A stretch of DNA of 39,652 bases from contig NZ_BCSH01000074.1 of the NCBI RefSeq assembly GCF_001570765.1, forward strand, positions 1 through 39,652, given 5' to 3'. This DNA comes from Nocardiopsis listeri NBRC 13360 (GTDB lineage Bacteria; Actinomycetota; Actinomycetes; Streptosporangiales; Streptosporangiaceae). Positions within the stretch are counted from its first letter, which is position 1. Every line of letters begins with the position of its first letter. A program made the translations under genes and the position numbers. Below the pieces are notes generated by a model, which saw only the letters and a program-made list of their open reading frames with translations, searched no databases and had not been told where the DNA came from. Of the stretch, positions 1 through 6,900 are shown one piece after another.

Positions 1-1084
1 CCCTCTGGTGTTTCCGGATTCGGCGGCGTTTTTGAGGAGCTGTTCGGCCCCCTCGTGGTCCCCGGACTCCTCCCGAAACTGGGCCAATGTCGTCAAAACG
101 AAAGGGTCTCCGTCCTTGAGAACTTGATAGGCGAACTGTTCGGCTTTTTCTTGGCCTCTGGTCTCCTCCAGTAGCCGGGCTAACTGCTTTATGAGGGTGC
201 TCTCGGTATCAAGAGCTTGGAGAGTGAACTGTTCGACTGCTTTCCCGAATCCAGCCTCCTCCCACAGCCAGACCACCTCAGTCAGGACTTCGGCGGTCCC
301 TGCTTTAGCGGCTTTTTTGAGAAGCTGCTCGCTCCCCTCTCGGTCCCCGGCTTCCTCCCGAAGCCGAGACAAATGCATTAGTACAAGAGGGTCCCCGGTT
401 TCGGTGGCGTTTTTGAGAAGCCGCTCGGCCCCCTCTTTGTCTCCTGCCTTGTCCCACAACCGGGCCAATGTCGTAAGGGCTCTGGTGTTTCCGGCTTCTG
501 CGGCGTTCTTGAGAAGCCGCTCGGCACCCTCTCGGTCCCCCGTCTTCATCCGCAACAGGGCCAGCTCCGCCGTGGCTCTGGTGTTCCCGGCCTCAACGGA
601 GGCACAGAACAGCTGGGCGCTGTGGCGGTACCGGCATCGCAACTTGGCAGCGCGGGCCAGCCGGTTGAGGTCGGCAGGGTCGCTCATGTGGGCCATAGCC
701 GCGTCCCAAAAAGACGTGGGAGGACACAGGATGTGACGGCTGCGGCGACCGTGCTGCTGGAGGAAATCGGTCAGGCGCACCACACCCGGCAGCGCCCCCA
801 TCCCCGTGGGATGGGGCACATTCTGCAGGGGTCGGGCCGTGCCCTTGACCAGCGTGCATGCGTAAACCAGAGCACCAGCGAACCAATCTGGGTTGGCGTT
901 GACGCGTTCGACGTCGGTGAGGTAACAGGGAGCCGACGCCTGGAGAAAATCCAGCGTCAGCGGCCCCGCCACATCCAGGCGGTGGGCGTCTATGGCGGCG
1001 CTGATCAACGCCTGGCCGTAGACACCATGTTCCCCGGCCGGGTGCTCGTAGTGGTCGACCAGATCTGGGCCGGCGGCCCCTCTG
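1..1084 (-). pseudogene. 5'-truncated TPR-repeat protein, runs off the left edge
   Basis: The minus strand is open without a stop from the IS3 boundary at 1084 down to base 1. The upstream part of the visible protein, with segments such as VDHYEHPAGEHGVYG and GMGALPGVVRLTDFLQ, resembles the linker seen before the repeats in large actinobacterial P-loop NTPase/TPR proteins. That is recalled from the family; no NTPase domain is visible here. From about 590 leftwards the protein becomes tandem helical repeats of about 32 residues built on the pattern AGDxEGAERLLKNAAE, and the same 96-base period is visible in the DNA. The N-terminal part is missing because the IS3 element begins exactly where the open frame begins, and the first codons upstream are TGA stops inside the IS end. 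The C-terminus lies outside the window. Third codon positions are less GC-rich than in the chromosomal genes, which suits accessory DNA. Function is unknown; a signalling or defence role is only inference. Confidence 0.75.
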
Positions 1085-1105
1085 TGTCAGGGTCAAGTGG
1101 GACAC
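1085..1105 (+). repeat. IS3 element left inverted repeat
   Basis: Starts TGTCAGGGTCAAG and ends GGGACAC. It pairs with 4229-4248 read on the minus strand (TGTCAAGTCAACTCGGACAC). The repeat begins one base after the last visible base of the interrupted TPR gene. Confidence 0.7.
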
Positions 1106-1161
1106 CAGAGGATAAACTCCACTAACTGGCATAAGTAGGGCGAGAACAGGCAGTAGCGACG

Positions 1162-1554
1162 GTGACGATGACCGACCACGACCTCCAGGCCACCGACCAG
1201 GGGCCACGAGCCGACCGGCCCAAGCGCCGAACCTTCACCCCCGCCTACAAGCTGCGGATCGTGCAGGAATACGACAGCGCTCCCACCGGCGAGAAGGGCG
1301 CACTGCTACGCAGAGAAGGGCTCTACGACTCCAGCGTCCAGTTGTGGCGCAAACAGCGCGAGTCCGGTGAGCTGACCACCTCTTCGGCGAATAAAACCAC
1401 TACCAAGAGGAAAACACCGGAGCAGGCCGAGCTGGAACAGTTGCGCAAGGAAAAAGCACGACTGGAGCGCGCCAACACCAGGATGTCCAAGAAATTGCAG
1501 CAGACCGAGGCCGCCATGGAAGTGCTGGGAAAAGCACACGCGCTCTTGGCTTGA
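1162..1554 (+). pseudogene. IS3 transposase subunit orfA, 3' end displaced by a nested IS
   Basis: The 130-residue frame starts GTG at 1162 (ATG at 1168 is an alternative). It has the basic N-terminus and helix-turn-helix of IS3 OrfA (RRTFTPAYKLRIVQEYD, then LYDSSVQLWRKQRESG), followed by a long leucine-zipper-like helix (EQLRKEKARLERANTRM) ending at GKAHALL. In the intact element this subunit binds the terminal repeats and is joined to OrfB by a -1 frameshift. The frame is cut at 1549 by the second element, whose terminal repeat supplies an early TGA at 1552-1554. Joining 1549 to 3141 restores the tail EMVSESADSENS and a TAG at 3176-3178, the usual OrfA ending. Missing only about the last dozen residues, it may still fold, but it can no longer frameshift into orfB. 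Confidence 0.85.
1545..1549. repeat. target-site duplication, left copy (CTTGG)
   Basis: CTTGG directly precedes the left terminal repeat of the nested element and recurs at 3136-3140 directly after the right terminal repeat. It is a five-base duplication inside IS3 orfA. Confidence 0.85.
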
Positions 1555-1562
1555 GATTTAAC
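1550..1562 (+). repeat. nested IS left terminal inverted repeat
   Basis: CTTGAGATTTAAC, an exact reverse complement of 3123-3135. Confidence 0.9.
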
Positions 1563-1681
1563 CTCCGGGGCCCATCCAGTGCGGGGCGAGCACACGGATT
1601 CGGCTGTTTCCCGGACACAGCAACGGTCCTTGGACGAAGGTGTCTTCTGCGAAGTCAACACCTCAACATCCAAGGACCGCG

Positions 1682-3127
1682 ATGCACAGTGTCTCCGAAG
1701 CCCTTGCCCCTGTCGAGCGGTTCGCCGAATTGTCCCACTTCCGCCACGACCTGCACGCCTGCCTGACCTCGCGCTCAGACGCACTGTTCGAACTGTGCGA
1801 TGCCGTGCTGTGCACCGACAGGCCCGTGACCTCACTGGTGGAACTGTCCCTGGAACCGGTCTTCCGGCGCGGCCACGGAGCTCTCTACGATGCCTTGGCT
1901 CAGGGGTCGATCAACGAGGACGCCCTCCGTGATCTCCTGGCCGCCCACATCCCCGATGACGCTCCGTTGGTGTTCGGTGTGGACTGCTCCACCTACCCCC
2001 GACCCGACGCGGAGTGCTCGCCAGAGCGCGGCCATCACTACTCCCCCTGCCGGTGCGACGGCGACCGCAAGACCGTACCCGGCTGGTCCTTCCAATGGCT
2101 GACCGGTCTGGAATGGGGATCCTCCTCCTGGACCCACCCCGTGGACGTACGCCGTCTGGCGCCCGGCCACTGTCAGATCCACGCCGCCGCCGAGCAGGTC
2201 CGCGGGCTGCTCGGCCGCCTGGGGACGACCGAGCGCACCAGCGGCCCCGGGCCGGCCCCACTGATCATGTTCGACCAGGGGTATGCGGCCAGCGCGCTCT
2301 CCCATGCCCTGGATGGCGAGCCGGTGCAGGTCCTGGTGCGTATCAGCGGCGACCGGGTCTTCTTCGACGGCCGCCCTGGCCCTCGCAAACCGGGCCCGGG
2401 GCGCAACGGGGTGCACGGCAACCGCTTCGAACTGTCGGCCTCGCCCCAGCCGCGAACTCCCGATGAAGTGCTGGTCGTTGCCGACAGCCGACGCTACGGC
2501 AGGGTGGAGGTACGCGCTTGGCACGGCATGCACCAGAAGGTGCACCGGGAGGGCTATTTCGCCGAGCACTTCCCCGACAAGTTCACCCGGCTGCCGATTA
2601 TCGAGGTCACCGTGATCCAGGTGCGCGTGGAGCATCTGCCCGACGGGCGTGCCCCGCACCGGCCGATGTGGTTGTGGCACAGCGGACCGCAACGGCCGGA
2701 CCTGGACGTGTGCTGGCGCGGTTACCTGCGCCGCTTCGACATGGAGCACACTTTCCGCCTGCTCAAGTCCGAGCTGGGTTGGAACGCGCCCCGTCTGCGT
2801 TTTCCCGAGCAGGCACAGCGGTGGACGTGGCTGGTCATCGCTGCCTACACACAACTGCGCTTAGTGCGGCGGCTCGCTCCCGATCTTCGTCGTCCCTGGG
2901 AGAAGCGTGCCCGGTCGGGGTGGGGGTTGAGTCCGCATCGGGTACGTCGGGGATTTCGTCATCTGCGAGAGCGGGTGGGTACCCCAACGCGTGTGCCGAA
3001 AAGAACGGGGCCCGGTCCAGGGCGTCCTCGGGGTAGCAAGGGCCGACCGGCTCCACGTTACCCAGTCAGGACAAAGAGCAACAAAACCGACATCAGAGCG
3101 ACTAGCGCAGGAGAGAAGAAGAGTTAA
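1682..3127 (+). CDS. IS4/IS701-like transposase (NF041680-type)
   Basis: DDE transposase of 481 residues that would cut and join the 13-base ends of the surrounding element. ATG at 1682 (MHSVSEALAPVERF) is preferred over the upstream GTG at 1640, because AAGGAC lies just before it and the protein then begins as relatives do. Candidate catalytic residues are D101 in VFGVDCSTYPRP, D198 in LIMFDQGYAA and E355 in FDMEHTFRLLKSELGW; the last segment and the following AAYTQLRLVRRL are typical of the C-terminal RNase H-fold portion of IS4/IS701-type enzymes. The TAA stop at 3125-3127 lies inside the right terminal repeat. The frame is intact, with no frameshift. Assignment to the NF041680 group is from memory of its VDCSTYPRPDAECSPERG segment. 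Confidence 0.88.
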   Translation: MHSVSEALAPVERFAELSHFRHDLHACLTSRSDALFELCDAVLCTDRPVTSLVELSLEPVFRRGHGALYDALAQGSINEDALRDLLAAHIPDDAPLVFGVDCSTYPRPDAECSPERGHHYSPCRCDGDRKTVPGWSFQWLTGLEWGSSSWTHPVDVRRLAPGHCQIHAAAEQVRGLLGRLGTTERTSGPGPAPLIMFDQGYAASALSHALDGEPVQVLVRISGDRVFFDGRPGPRKPGPGRNGVHGNRFELSASPQPRTPDEVLVVADSRRYGRVEVRAWHGMHQKVHREGYFAEHFPDKFTRLPIIEVTVIQVRVEHLPDGRAPHRPMWLWHSGPQRPDLDVCWRGYLRRFDMEHTFRLLKSELGWNAPRLRFPEQAQRWTWLVIAAYTQLRLVRRLAPDLRRPWEKRARSGWGLSPHRVRRGFRHLRERVGTPTRVPKRTGPGPGRPRGSKGRPAPRYPVRTKSNKTDIRATSAGEKKS

Positions 3128-3135
3128 ATCTCAAG
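3123..3135 (+). repeat. nested IS right terminal inverted repeat
   Basis: GTTAAATCTCAAG, the exact reverse complement of 1550-1562. It contains the transposase stop codon. Confidence 0.9.
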
Positions 3136-3140
3136 CTTGG
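3136..3140. repeat. target-site duplication, right copy (CTTGG)
   Basis: Second copy of the five-base duplication; the interrupted IS3 orfA frame resumes right after it. Confidence 0.85.
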
Positions 3141-3141
3141 A

Positions 3142-4215
3142 GATGGTGTCCGAGAGCGCGGACTCGGAGAATTCGTAGACCAGACCCGGCAAGATGTTCG
3201 CGCGCAGCTCGAACCACTTCTTGGAATCAAGGCCTCGTGTCGCCTGTCGGGAATCAACCGTTCGACCTACTACCGACACCGCGATCCCGCGCCGAAAACA
3301 TCACAGGAAGCGTTCAGGGCCTCGCCGCCGAACCGGTTGTCGCCCGCTGAGTGCCACCACATCCTCACGGTCCTCAACAGCGAAAGGTTCCGTGACAAGG
3401 CACCTCGGCAGGTGTGGGCAGCGCTGTTGGACGAGGGCGTCTACCTGTGCTCGATCTCCACGATGTACCGGCTGCTGCGCGCCCAGGGGCAGAGCCGGGA
3501 GCGGCGTGCTCAAGCTCGCCACCCGGCCAAGACCAAGCCGCAGCTGATGGCACGGGCCCCGAACCAGGTGTGGAGTTGGGACATCACGAAACTGCGCGGG
3601 CCGGGGCCGGGGCGGTTCTTCGATCTGTACGTCATGATCGACATCTACTCCCGGTACGTGGTGCACTGGGAGATCCACTCCAGCGAGTCCGGTCACATCG
3701 CCGGCCACTTCATACAGAACTGTATCCGAGCTAATCGCGGGGTTGCGGCCGAGGTGATCCATTCCGACCGCGGCACGGCGATGACTTCGCAGTCGGTGGC
3801 CGAGTTGTTGTCCCTGCTCGGGATCACCAAGTCTCATTCCCGACCTAAGGTCAGCAACGACAATCCTTACAGCGAAGCTCAGTTCAAAACCCTGAAGTAC
3901 TGTCCGGTGTTTCCTGACAGGTTCGGGTCTATGCAGGATGCTCGACAGTTCTGTCGCAGGTTCTTCGAGTACTACAACCACGAGCATTACCATTCCGGGA
4001 TCGGGCTGCATACGCCTTTCACGGTCCACATCGGTACCGCGCATGTGGTCCAGCACAAGCGGGCTCGGACGATCGAGGCGTTCCGAGCGGGCAACCCGTG
4101 GCGGTTCACCCGCCGACCCACGTTGCCCGACCTGCCTCAGGCCGTGTGGATCAACGAGCCCGGCGAGCCCGATACCGCCGATCAGCACGCCTCTGAACTG
4201 CGAGAAGCAGCTTAA
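3142..4215 (+). CDS. IS3 transposase subunit orfB (DDE integrase domain)
   Basis: Catalytic part of the IS3 transposase, normally made as an OrfAB fusion by -1 frameshifting, so no own start codon is expected; TTG at 3337 is a possible internal start. The frame reads on from the junction through VDQTRQDVRAQLEPLLGIKA and GINRSTYYRHRDPAP, the HTH_21-like lead-in. It then has the rve core: first Asp in VWSWDITKL, second Asp in IHSDRG, and Glu in NPYSEAQFKTLKY exactly 35 residues after the second Asp, the D(35)E spacing of IS3 elements. The catalytic core is intact, but orfA and orfB are now 1.6 kb apart because of the nested element, so the IS3 copy is probably immobile unless transposase acts in trans. 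No A6G slippery string was found near the reconstructed overlap. Confidence 0.85.
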   Translation, partial: DGVRERGLGEFVDQTRQDVRAQLEPLLGIKASCRLSGINRSTYYRHRDPAPKTSQEAFRASPPNRLSPAECHHILTVLNSERFRDKAPRQVWAALLDEGVYLCSISTMYRLLRAQGQSRERRAQARHPAKTKPQLMARAPNQVWSWDITKLRGPGPGRFFDLYVMIDIYSRYVVHWEIHSSESGHIAGHFIQNCIRANRGVAAEVIHSDRGTAMTSQSVAELLSLLGITKSHSRPKVSNDNPYSEAQFKTLKYCPVFPDRFGSMQDARQFCRRFFEYYNHEHYHSGIGLHTPFTVHIGTAHVVQHKRARTIEAFRAGNPWRFTRRPTLPDLPQAVWINEPGEPDTADQHASELREAA

Positions 4216-4228
4216 AGATCACTGCTCC

Positions 4229-4248
4229 GTGTCCGAGTTGACTTGACA
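4229..4248 (+). repeat. IS3 element right inverted repeat
   Basis: GTGTCCGAGTTGACTTGACA, imperfect reverse complement of 1085-1105; ends in CA as IS3 ends do. Confidence 0.7.
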
Positions 4249-4623
4249 CATTCCGAGTCGGTGTGCGGACCGCGTTTGAGCGATCTCGCTGCCACGGTGG
4301 CACGGCTGCGCCATAGGGAGAGTGAACTGACCGAGCTATTTGAGTCCCCGCATGAGGGGCCGACCGAAGAGGAAATCATCGCGATGCGTACGCAGATACG
4401 GCAGGCCTTCGCCAACGGCAATCCGGCGACGAAGAAGAATCTGGTGCAGAACTTGGTCGCCGAAGTCCGTATCACTGGTCCCCGGCGAATCCAACCCGTC
4501 TTCAGGGTTCCCACCAGCATGAACGCGGACCTCTCCTCCTCGGAGGAGAAGGTTCGCGCAATGTCTGGAGTGGCGCACCCGGCAGGATTCGAAACTGCGA
4601 CCGTCGGATCGGAGGTCGAGTAG
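4249..4623 (+). pseudogene. serine recombinase C-terminal fragment
   Basis: The frame beginning at the IS3 right end encodes the distal part of a large serine recombinase. It has the coiled-coil segment (LAATVARLRHRESELTELF), the helical TEEEIIAMRTQIRQAFANG and TKKNLVQNLVAEVRI, and the closing strand RRIQPVFRVPT that typically ends these enzymes. The catalytic resolvase domain and most of the recombinase domain are missing, lost at the IS3 boundary, so this is a non-functional remnant. The last residues (HPAGFETATVGSE) are not protein-like: they are the translation of a tRNA 3' half on the opposite strand. Confidence 0.75.
4571..4615 (-). other. tRNA 3'-half relic / possible attachment-site remnant
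   Basis: Read on the minus strand, the stretch gives a T-arm-like GCAGTTTCGAATCCTGC followed by CGGGTGCGCCA, the acceptor 3' strand and CCA-type end of an arginine-type tRNA. The preceding CCTCCGATCCGACGG looks like an anticodon-arm 3' side. One T-stem pair is broken (GCAGT against CCTGC), and no matching 5' half (GCACCCG acceptor strand, D-arm) is found upstream, so this is not a functional tRNA. Integrative elements often carry such a 3' tRNA segment as their attachment site; that role here is inference. Confidence 0.5.
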
Positions 4624-4767
4624 CTGTTCGTCTGCTGTGGGGCGTGCGCCGGATTGTCCGGGAAGGGTGCCTATCCCAGGCGGGGGCCCGGCCTTGGGGC
4701 GGCCGTTCTCGGTGGGCTTGACCTCGGTCGCACATTCCTTGACCAGAACGGTCGCCCGTGCCACTGC

Positions 4768-4865
4768 CTAAGCGGCGGCCACGTCGAACTCGTCCTCCTC
4801 ACGGTTCAGGTACCACTCCTCCTCGGTGCCGATCGGGTTGAAAGGGCTGTTGGTGTCGTATGCCA
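4768..4865 (-). pseudogene. C-terminal fragment of an unknown acidic protein (possible exon after a group II intron relic)
   Basis: On the minus strand the sequence reads AYDTNSPFNPIGTEEEW then YLNREEDEFDVAAA and stops at TAG (4770-4768). This looks like a genuine protein C-terminus, but no start or N-terminal domain is found upstream. Directly upstream (about 4866-4915) a string with CCGCACGTCCGGCG and GGGGAACAGAGCCC resembles the 3' end of actinobacterial group II introns, recalled from their flanks, so this may be the 3' exon of an intron-split gene. After the stop a second minus-strand frame starts GTG at 4764 (MARATVLVKECATEVKPTE) and runs into the tRNA relic. The parent protein is not recognised. 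Confidence 0.35.
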
Positions 4866-5150
4866 GGGAAGGGCTCTGTTCCCCGCTGCGCGCCGGACGT
4901 GCGGTTAGGCAGTGTTCTTTAGAGCCTCCGTTAGCGCTTCGGCCCGACCATTGCCCGCCACCACCCTCAACGGACGGCCTGACGGCCGACGATCCTCCTT
5001 CTTTCGGGCACCCCGAAAAGTCAGGAACCTTCGGTGCCTACGGTGTGATCCTCGTTCCTCGGATCCCACCTACGACACCTCCCCGGGTTTGCGGAGGACA
5101 GGGCCTGACGGCGCCCGAACGGGTGACCCCTGTGGTTCACAGAACAGTCT
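4866..5150. other. stretch without a recognisable gene
   Basis: No convincing coding frame on either strand. The left part holds the possible group II intron 3' relic. The right end (about 5130-5152, GTTCACAGAACAGTCTC) looks like the terminal end of an insertion sequence, but no partner repeat is in view. Probably decayed mobile DNA. Confidence 0.35.
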
Positions 5151-5357
5151 CTAGGCTCTCTGGTGGGCCTTCCACGACCGGTGGAGTTCACGCCGACGCC
5201 CGTACTCCCTCTTCATGCGTTGCCGCGGATCGGTTTCGGGGGTCAGGGCGGGCGGGCCCATGACGTGCAGGAGCGCGTAGTTGATACGGAACCCCGTCCT
5301 GTACAGCAACGAGAACGAGTCTTTTCCACGCGGCTTGTCCATCGCCGTCCATTTCAC
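5151..5357 (-). CDS. small conserved-looking protein, function unknown
   Basis: A 68-residue product (GTG start at 5357), rich in basic residues, with the central segment LLYRTGFRINYALLHVMGPP and an arginine-rich tail (RQRMKREYGRRRELHRSW). Third codon positions are strongly GC-rich, as in real genes of this genome. The start overlaps the stop of the upstream minus-strand ORF by four bases (GTGA), which suggests translational coupling. No signal peptide or known domain is recognised. It is the first gene right of the mobile debris that looks like ordinary chromosome. Confidence 0.5.
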   Translation of the reverse strand: MKWTAMDKPRGKDSFSLLYRTGFRINYALLHVMGPPALTPETDPRQRMKREYGRRRELHRSWKAHQRA

Positions 5358-5710
5358 TGTTCGCCGGGATCGCGGAAGCGGGCCGCGAGGGTGTCATCGA
5401 GTAGGGAATCCATCGCCGTGAAGTCCGCGGCCTTCCCCGTCCAGCAGCGTATCCGCCCGGTTTTCGCCGTCCTGGTCGGCCCGTCCCATACGAGAGCCGA
5501 GCGTAGGGCGTGGCGCGGGAAGGTGGCCGTCCCGGTGGCGTCTTGGCGGGGGACCCGACTGAAACGCCCTAGGAGCGGACCACGGTTACACGACCCGACC
5601 ACCGCGAGCGATCCGCGGGTGGGCCGAGTACGATGAGGCGTTGAAGAGCCCCGGTCGGGACGACCCACCGGTGACAGCGCGAGCAGGGACGACCCAGCAG
5701 AAACGGACAC
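5354..5710 (-). CDS. hypothetical protein, coupled to the small gene downstream
   Basis: Frame of up to 118 residues ending at TGA that overlaps the GTG start of the next gene. Only the last 60 or so residues (from ATFPRHALRSALVWDG to LLDDTLAARFRDPGEQ) show the codon bias of the neighbours. The N-terminal half is serine/arginine-rich and less convincing, so the true start may be internal. The listed GTG start at 5710 lies only six bases from the divergent antiporter start, leaving little room for promoters. Product not recognised. Confidence 0.3.
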   Translation of the reverse strand: MSVSAGSSLLALSPVGRPDRGSSTPHRTRPTRGSLAVVGSCNRGPLLGRFSRVPRQDATGTATFPRHALRSALVWDGPTRTAKTGRIRCWTGKAADFTAMDSLLDDTLAARFRDPGEQ

Positions 5711-5716
5711 CTGTCT

Positions 5717-6889
5717 GTGTCTTTGTCTTTCACGGCCACTCTCCGCACCGTCATCACCCCCGGTGTGATCCTTCGTCTCCTCCTGGGCTGGGGCGCGTTC
5801 CTCGCCCTCCTGGTCGCGCGACCGTCACTGTCCGCGCATCCGCCGACGCCGGTACTGGTGAGCCTGCTGGCGGTGATCATCGCCGTGATCGTGGTGTGCG
5901 CCTTCGGGGTGGTCGGCGAGGCCGAGCACCTGGCGCACCGTCTGGGCGACCCCTACGGCACCCTGGTGCTGACACTGTCGATCGTGCTCATCGAGGTCAT
6001 CCTCATCTCCGCGGTGATGCTCGGCCCGGGTGAGCACGCCACCATCGCCCGTGACTCCGTCATGGCGGTGTCGATGATCATCCTGAACCTCGTCATCGGC
6101 GTCGGCCTGCTCGTCGGCGGGATGAGGCGCCGCGACCTGCGCCCGAACCGCACGGGTGTGTCCGCCTACCTGTCACTCCTGGTCGTCCTCACCACGGTCG
6201 CCTTCGCGCTGCCCGGCCTCATCGGCGTCGACGGTGCCTACACCGCCGGCCAGGCGATCCCGATCATCCTGCTCACGGTGATCCTCTACGCGTTCTTCCT
6301 GTACCGGCAGATGGGTGCCCAGCGCGAGGACTTCCAGGAGGTCGCCCCCGAGCCGGTCCCCTCCGAAGCCGTCGACCCCGCCGCACGGCAGGTCACCGAC
6401 GATCGTCCGTCGGTGCTCGGTGTGATCTCCCGACACCGCGTGGAGGTGGCCCTGCGCGCGCTCGTCCTGGTGACCACGGTGATCCCGATCGTGCTGCTCT
6501 CCCACGACATGGCGGCGCTCCTCGATGACGGTCTCGACCGGGTGGGGGCTCCGGTCGCGCTCTCGGGCATCCTCATCGCGATGATCGTGTTCCTGCCCGA
6601 GACCATCACGGCGATCCGCGCCGCGCACATCGGGGAGATCCAGCGTGTGAGCAACCTCTGCCACGGTGCACTCGTCTCCACGGTCGGGCTCACCATCCCC
6701 GCCGTGCTCACCATCGGTCTCCTGACCGGGCAGACGGTCGTCCTGGCGGAGAGCCCCGCCAACCTGGCGCTGCTCGCGGTGACGCTGCTGTTGACCCTGA
6801 CGACCTTCTCGGGTAGTCGAGTGACCGCGCTCCACGGTGCCGCCCACCTCTTGGTGTTCGTGCTCTACGGGCTCACCGTTTTCGCCTGA
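5717..6889 (+). CDS. chaA: ChaA-type calcium(cation)/proton antiporter
   Basis: Integral membrane exchanger of 390 residues in the CaCA superfamily; ChaA proteins export Ca2+ or Na+/K+ in exchange for protons. Two pseudo-repeats are visible. The first carries VVGEAEHLAHRLGDPYG followed by TLVLTLSIVLIEVILIS; the second carries VFLPETITAIRAAHIGEIQR and NLCHGALVSTVGLTIPA. The paired acidic/polar alpha-repeat signatures correspond to the ion-binding sites of the family. About eleven hydrophobic segments occur, with a hydrophilic loop near residues 195-235. The start is GTG at 5717 with no clear ribosome-binding site, so a slightly later start is possible. It converges with the SGNH gene, the stops only seven bases apart. 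Confidence 0.85.
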   Translation: MSLSFTATLRTVITPGVILRLLLGWGAFLALLVARPSLSAHPPTPVLVSLLAVIIAVIVVCAFGVVGEAEHLAHRLGDPYGTLVLTLSIVLIEVILISAVMLGPGEHATIARDSVMAVSMIILNLVIGVGLLVGGMRRRDLRPNRTGVSAYLSLLVVLTTVAFALPGLIGVDGAYTAGQAIPIILLTVILYAFFLYRQMGAQREDFQEVAPEPVPSEAVDPAARQVTDDRPSVLGVISRHRVEVALRALVLVTTVIPIVLLSHDMAALLDDGLDRVGAPVALSGILIAMIVFLPETITAIRAAHIGEIQRVSNLCHGALVSTVGLTIPAVLTIGLLTGQTVVLAESPANLALLAVTLLLTLTTFSGSRVTALHGAAHLLVFVLYGLTVFA

Positions 6890-6900
6890 GGGCCGCTCAG
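6886..6900. terminator. short shared hairpin over two convergent stop codons
   Basis: CTGAG-GGCCG-CTCAG is a 5-bp stem with a 5-base loop. The antiporter TGA lies in the left arm and the SGNH gene's TGA in the right arm. It may help separate the convergent transcripts, but the stem is short and lacks a T-run. Confidence 0.3.

Larger units (their letters stand above)
1550..3135 (+). mobile_element. second insertion sequence (DDE transposase), nested in the IS3 element
   Basis: A 1586-base element with perfect 13-base terminal inverted repeats (CTTGAGATTTAAC at 1550-1562, GTTAAATCTCAAG at 3123-3135) and a five-base target duplication CTTGG on both sides. It carries one transposase gene that fills most of its length. 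Excision in silico restores the reading frame of IS3 orfA, which confirms the boundaries. Perfect ends and an intact transposase point to a recent insertion that is potentially still mobile. Confidence 0.92.
1085..4248 (+). mobile_element. IS3-family insertion sequence, interrupted by a second IS
   Basis: The ends begin TGTCA and finish TGACA and form an imperfect inverted repeat of about 20 bases (1085-1105 against 4229-4248, roughly 17 of 21 positions matching with one gap). Inside are orfA (helix-turn-helix and leucine zipper) and orfB (DDE integrase) in the order and -1 frame relation of IS3 elements. Removing the nested element and one copy of its target duplication leaves about 1.57 kb, at the long end for this family. 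No duplication of the bases flanking the two ends was found: the left flank ends CTG and the right flank begins CAT. The two flanks belong to different broken genes, so a deletion or recombination probably followed insertion. Confidence 0.8.

Noticed and set aside
1..600. Regular 96-base DNA repeats that might suggest a CRISPR or satellite array
   Set aside because: The period is a multiple of three, the units vary at third codon positions and translate to TPR helices on the minus strand.
1490..1549. Search for an A6G-type frameshift signal at the IS3 orfA/orfB overlap
   Set aside because: No slippery run of A residues is present near the reconstructed overlap; the -1 frame relation is seen, but the signal is not.
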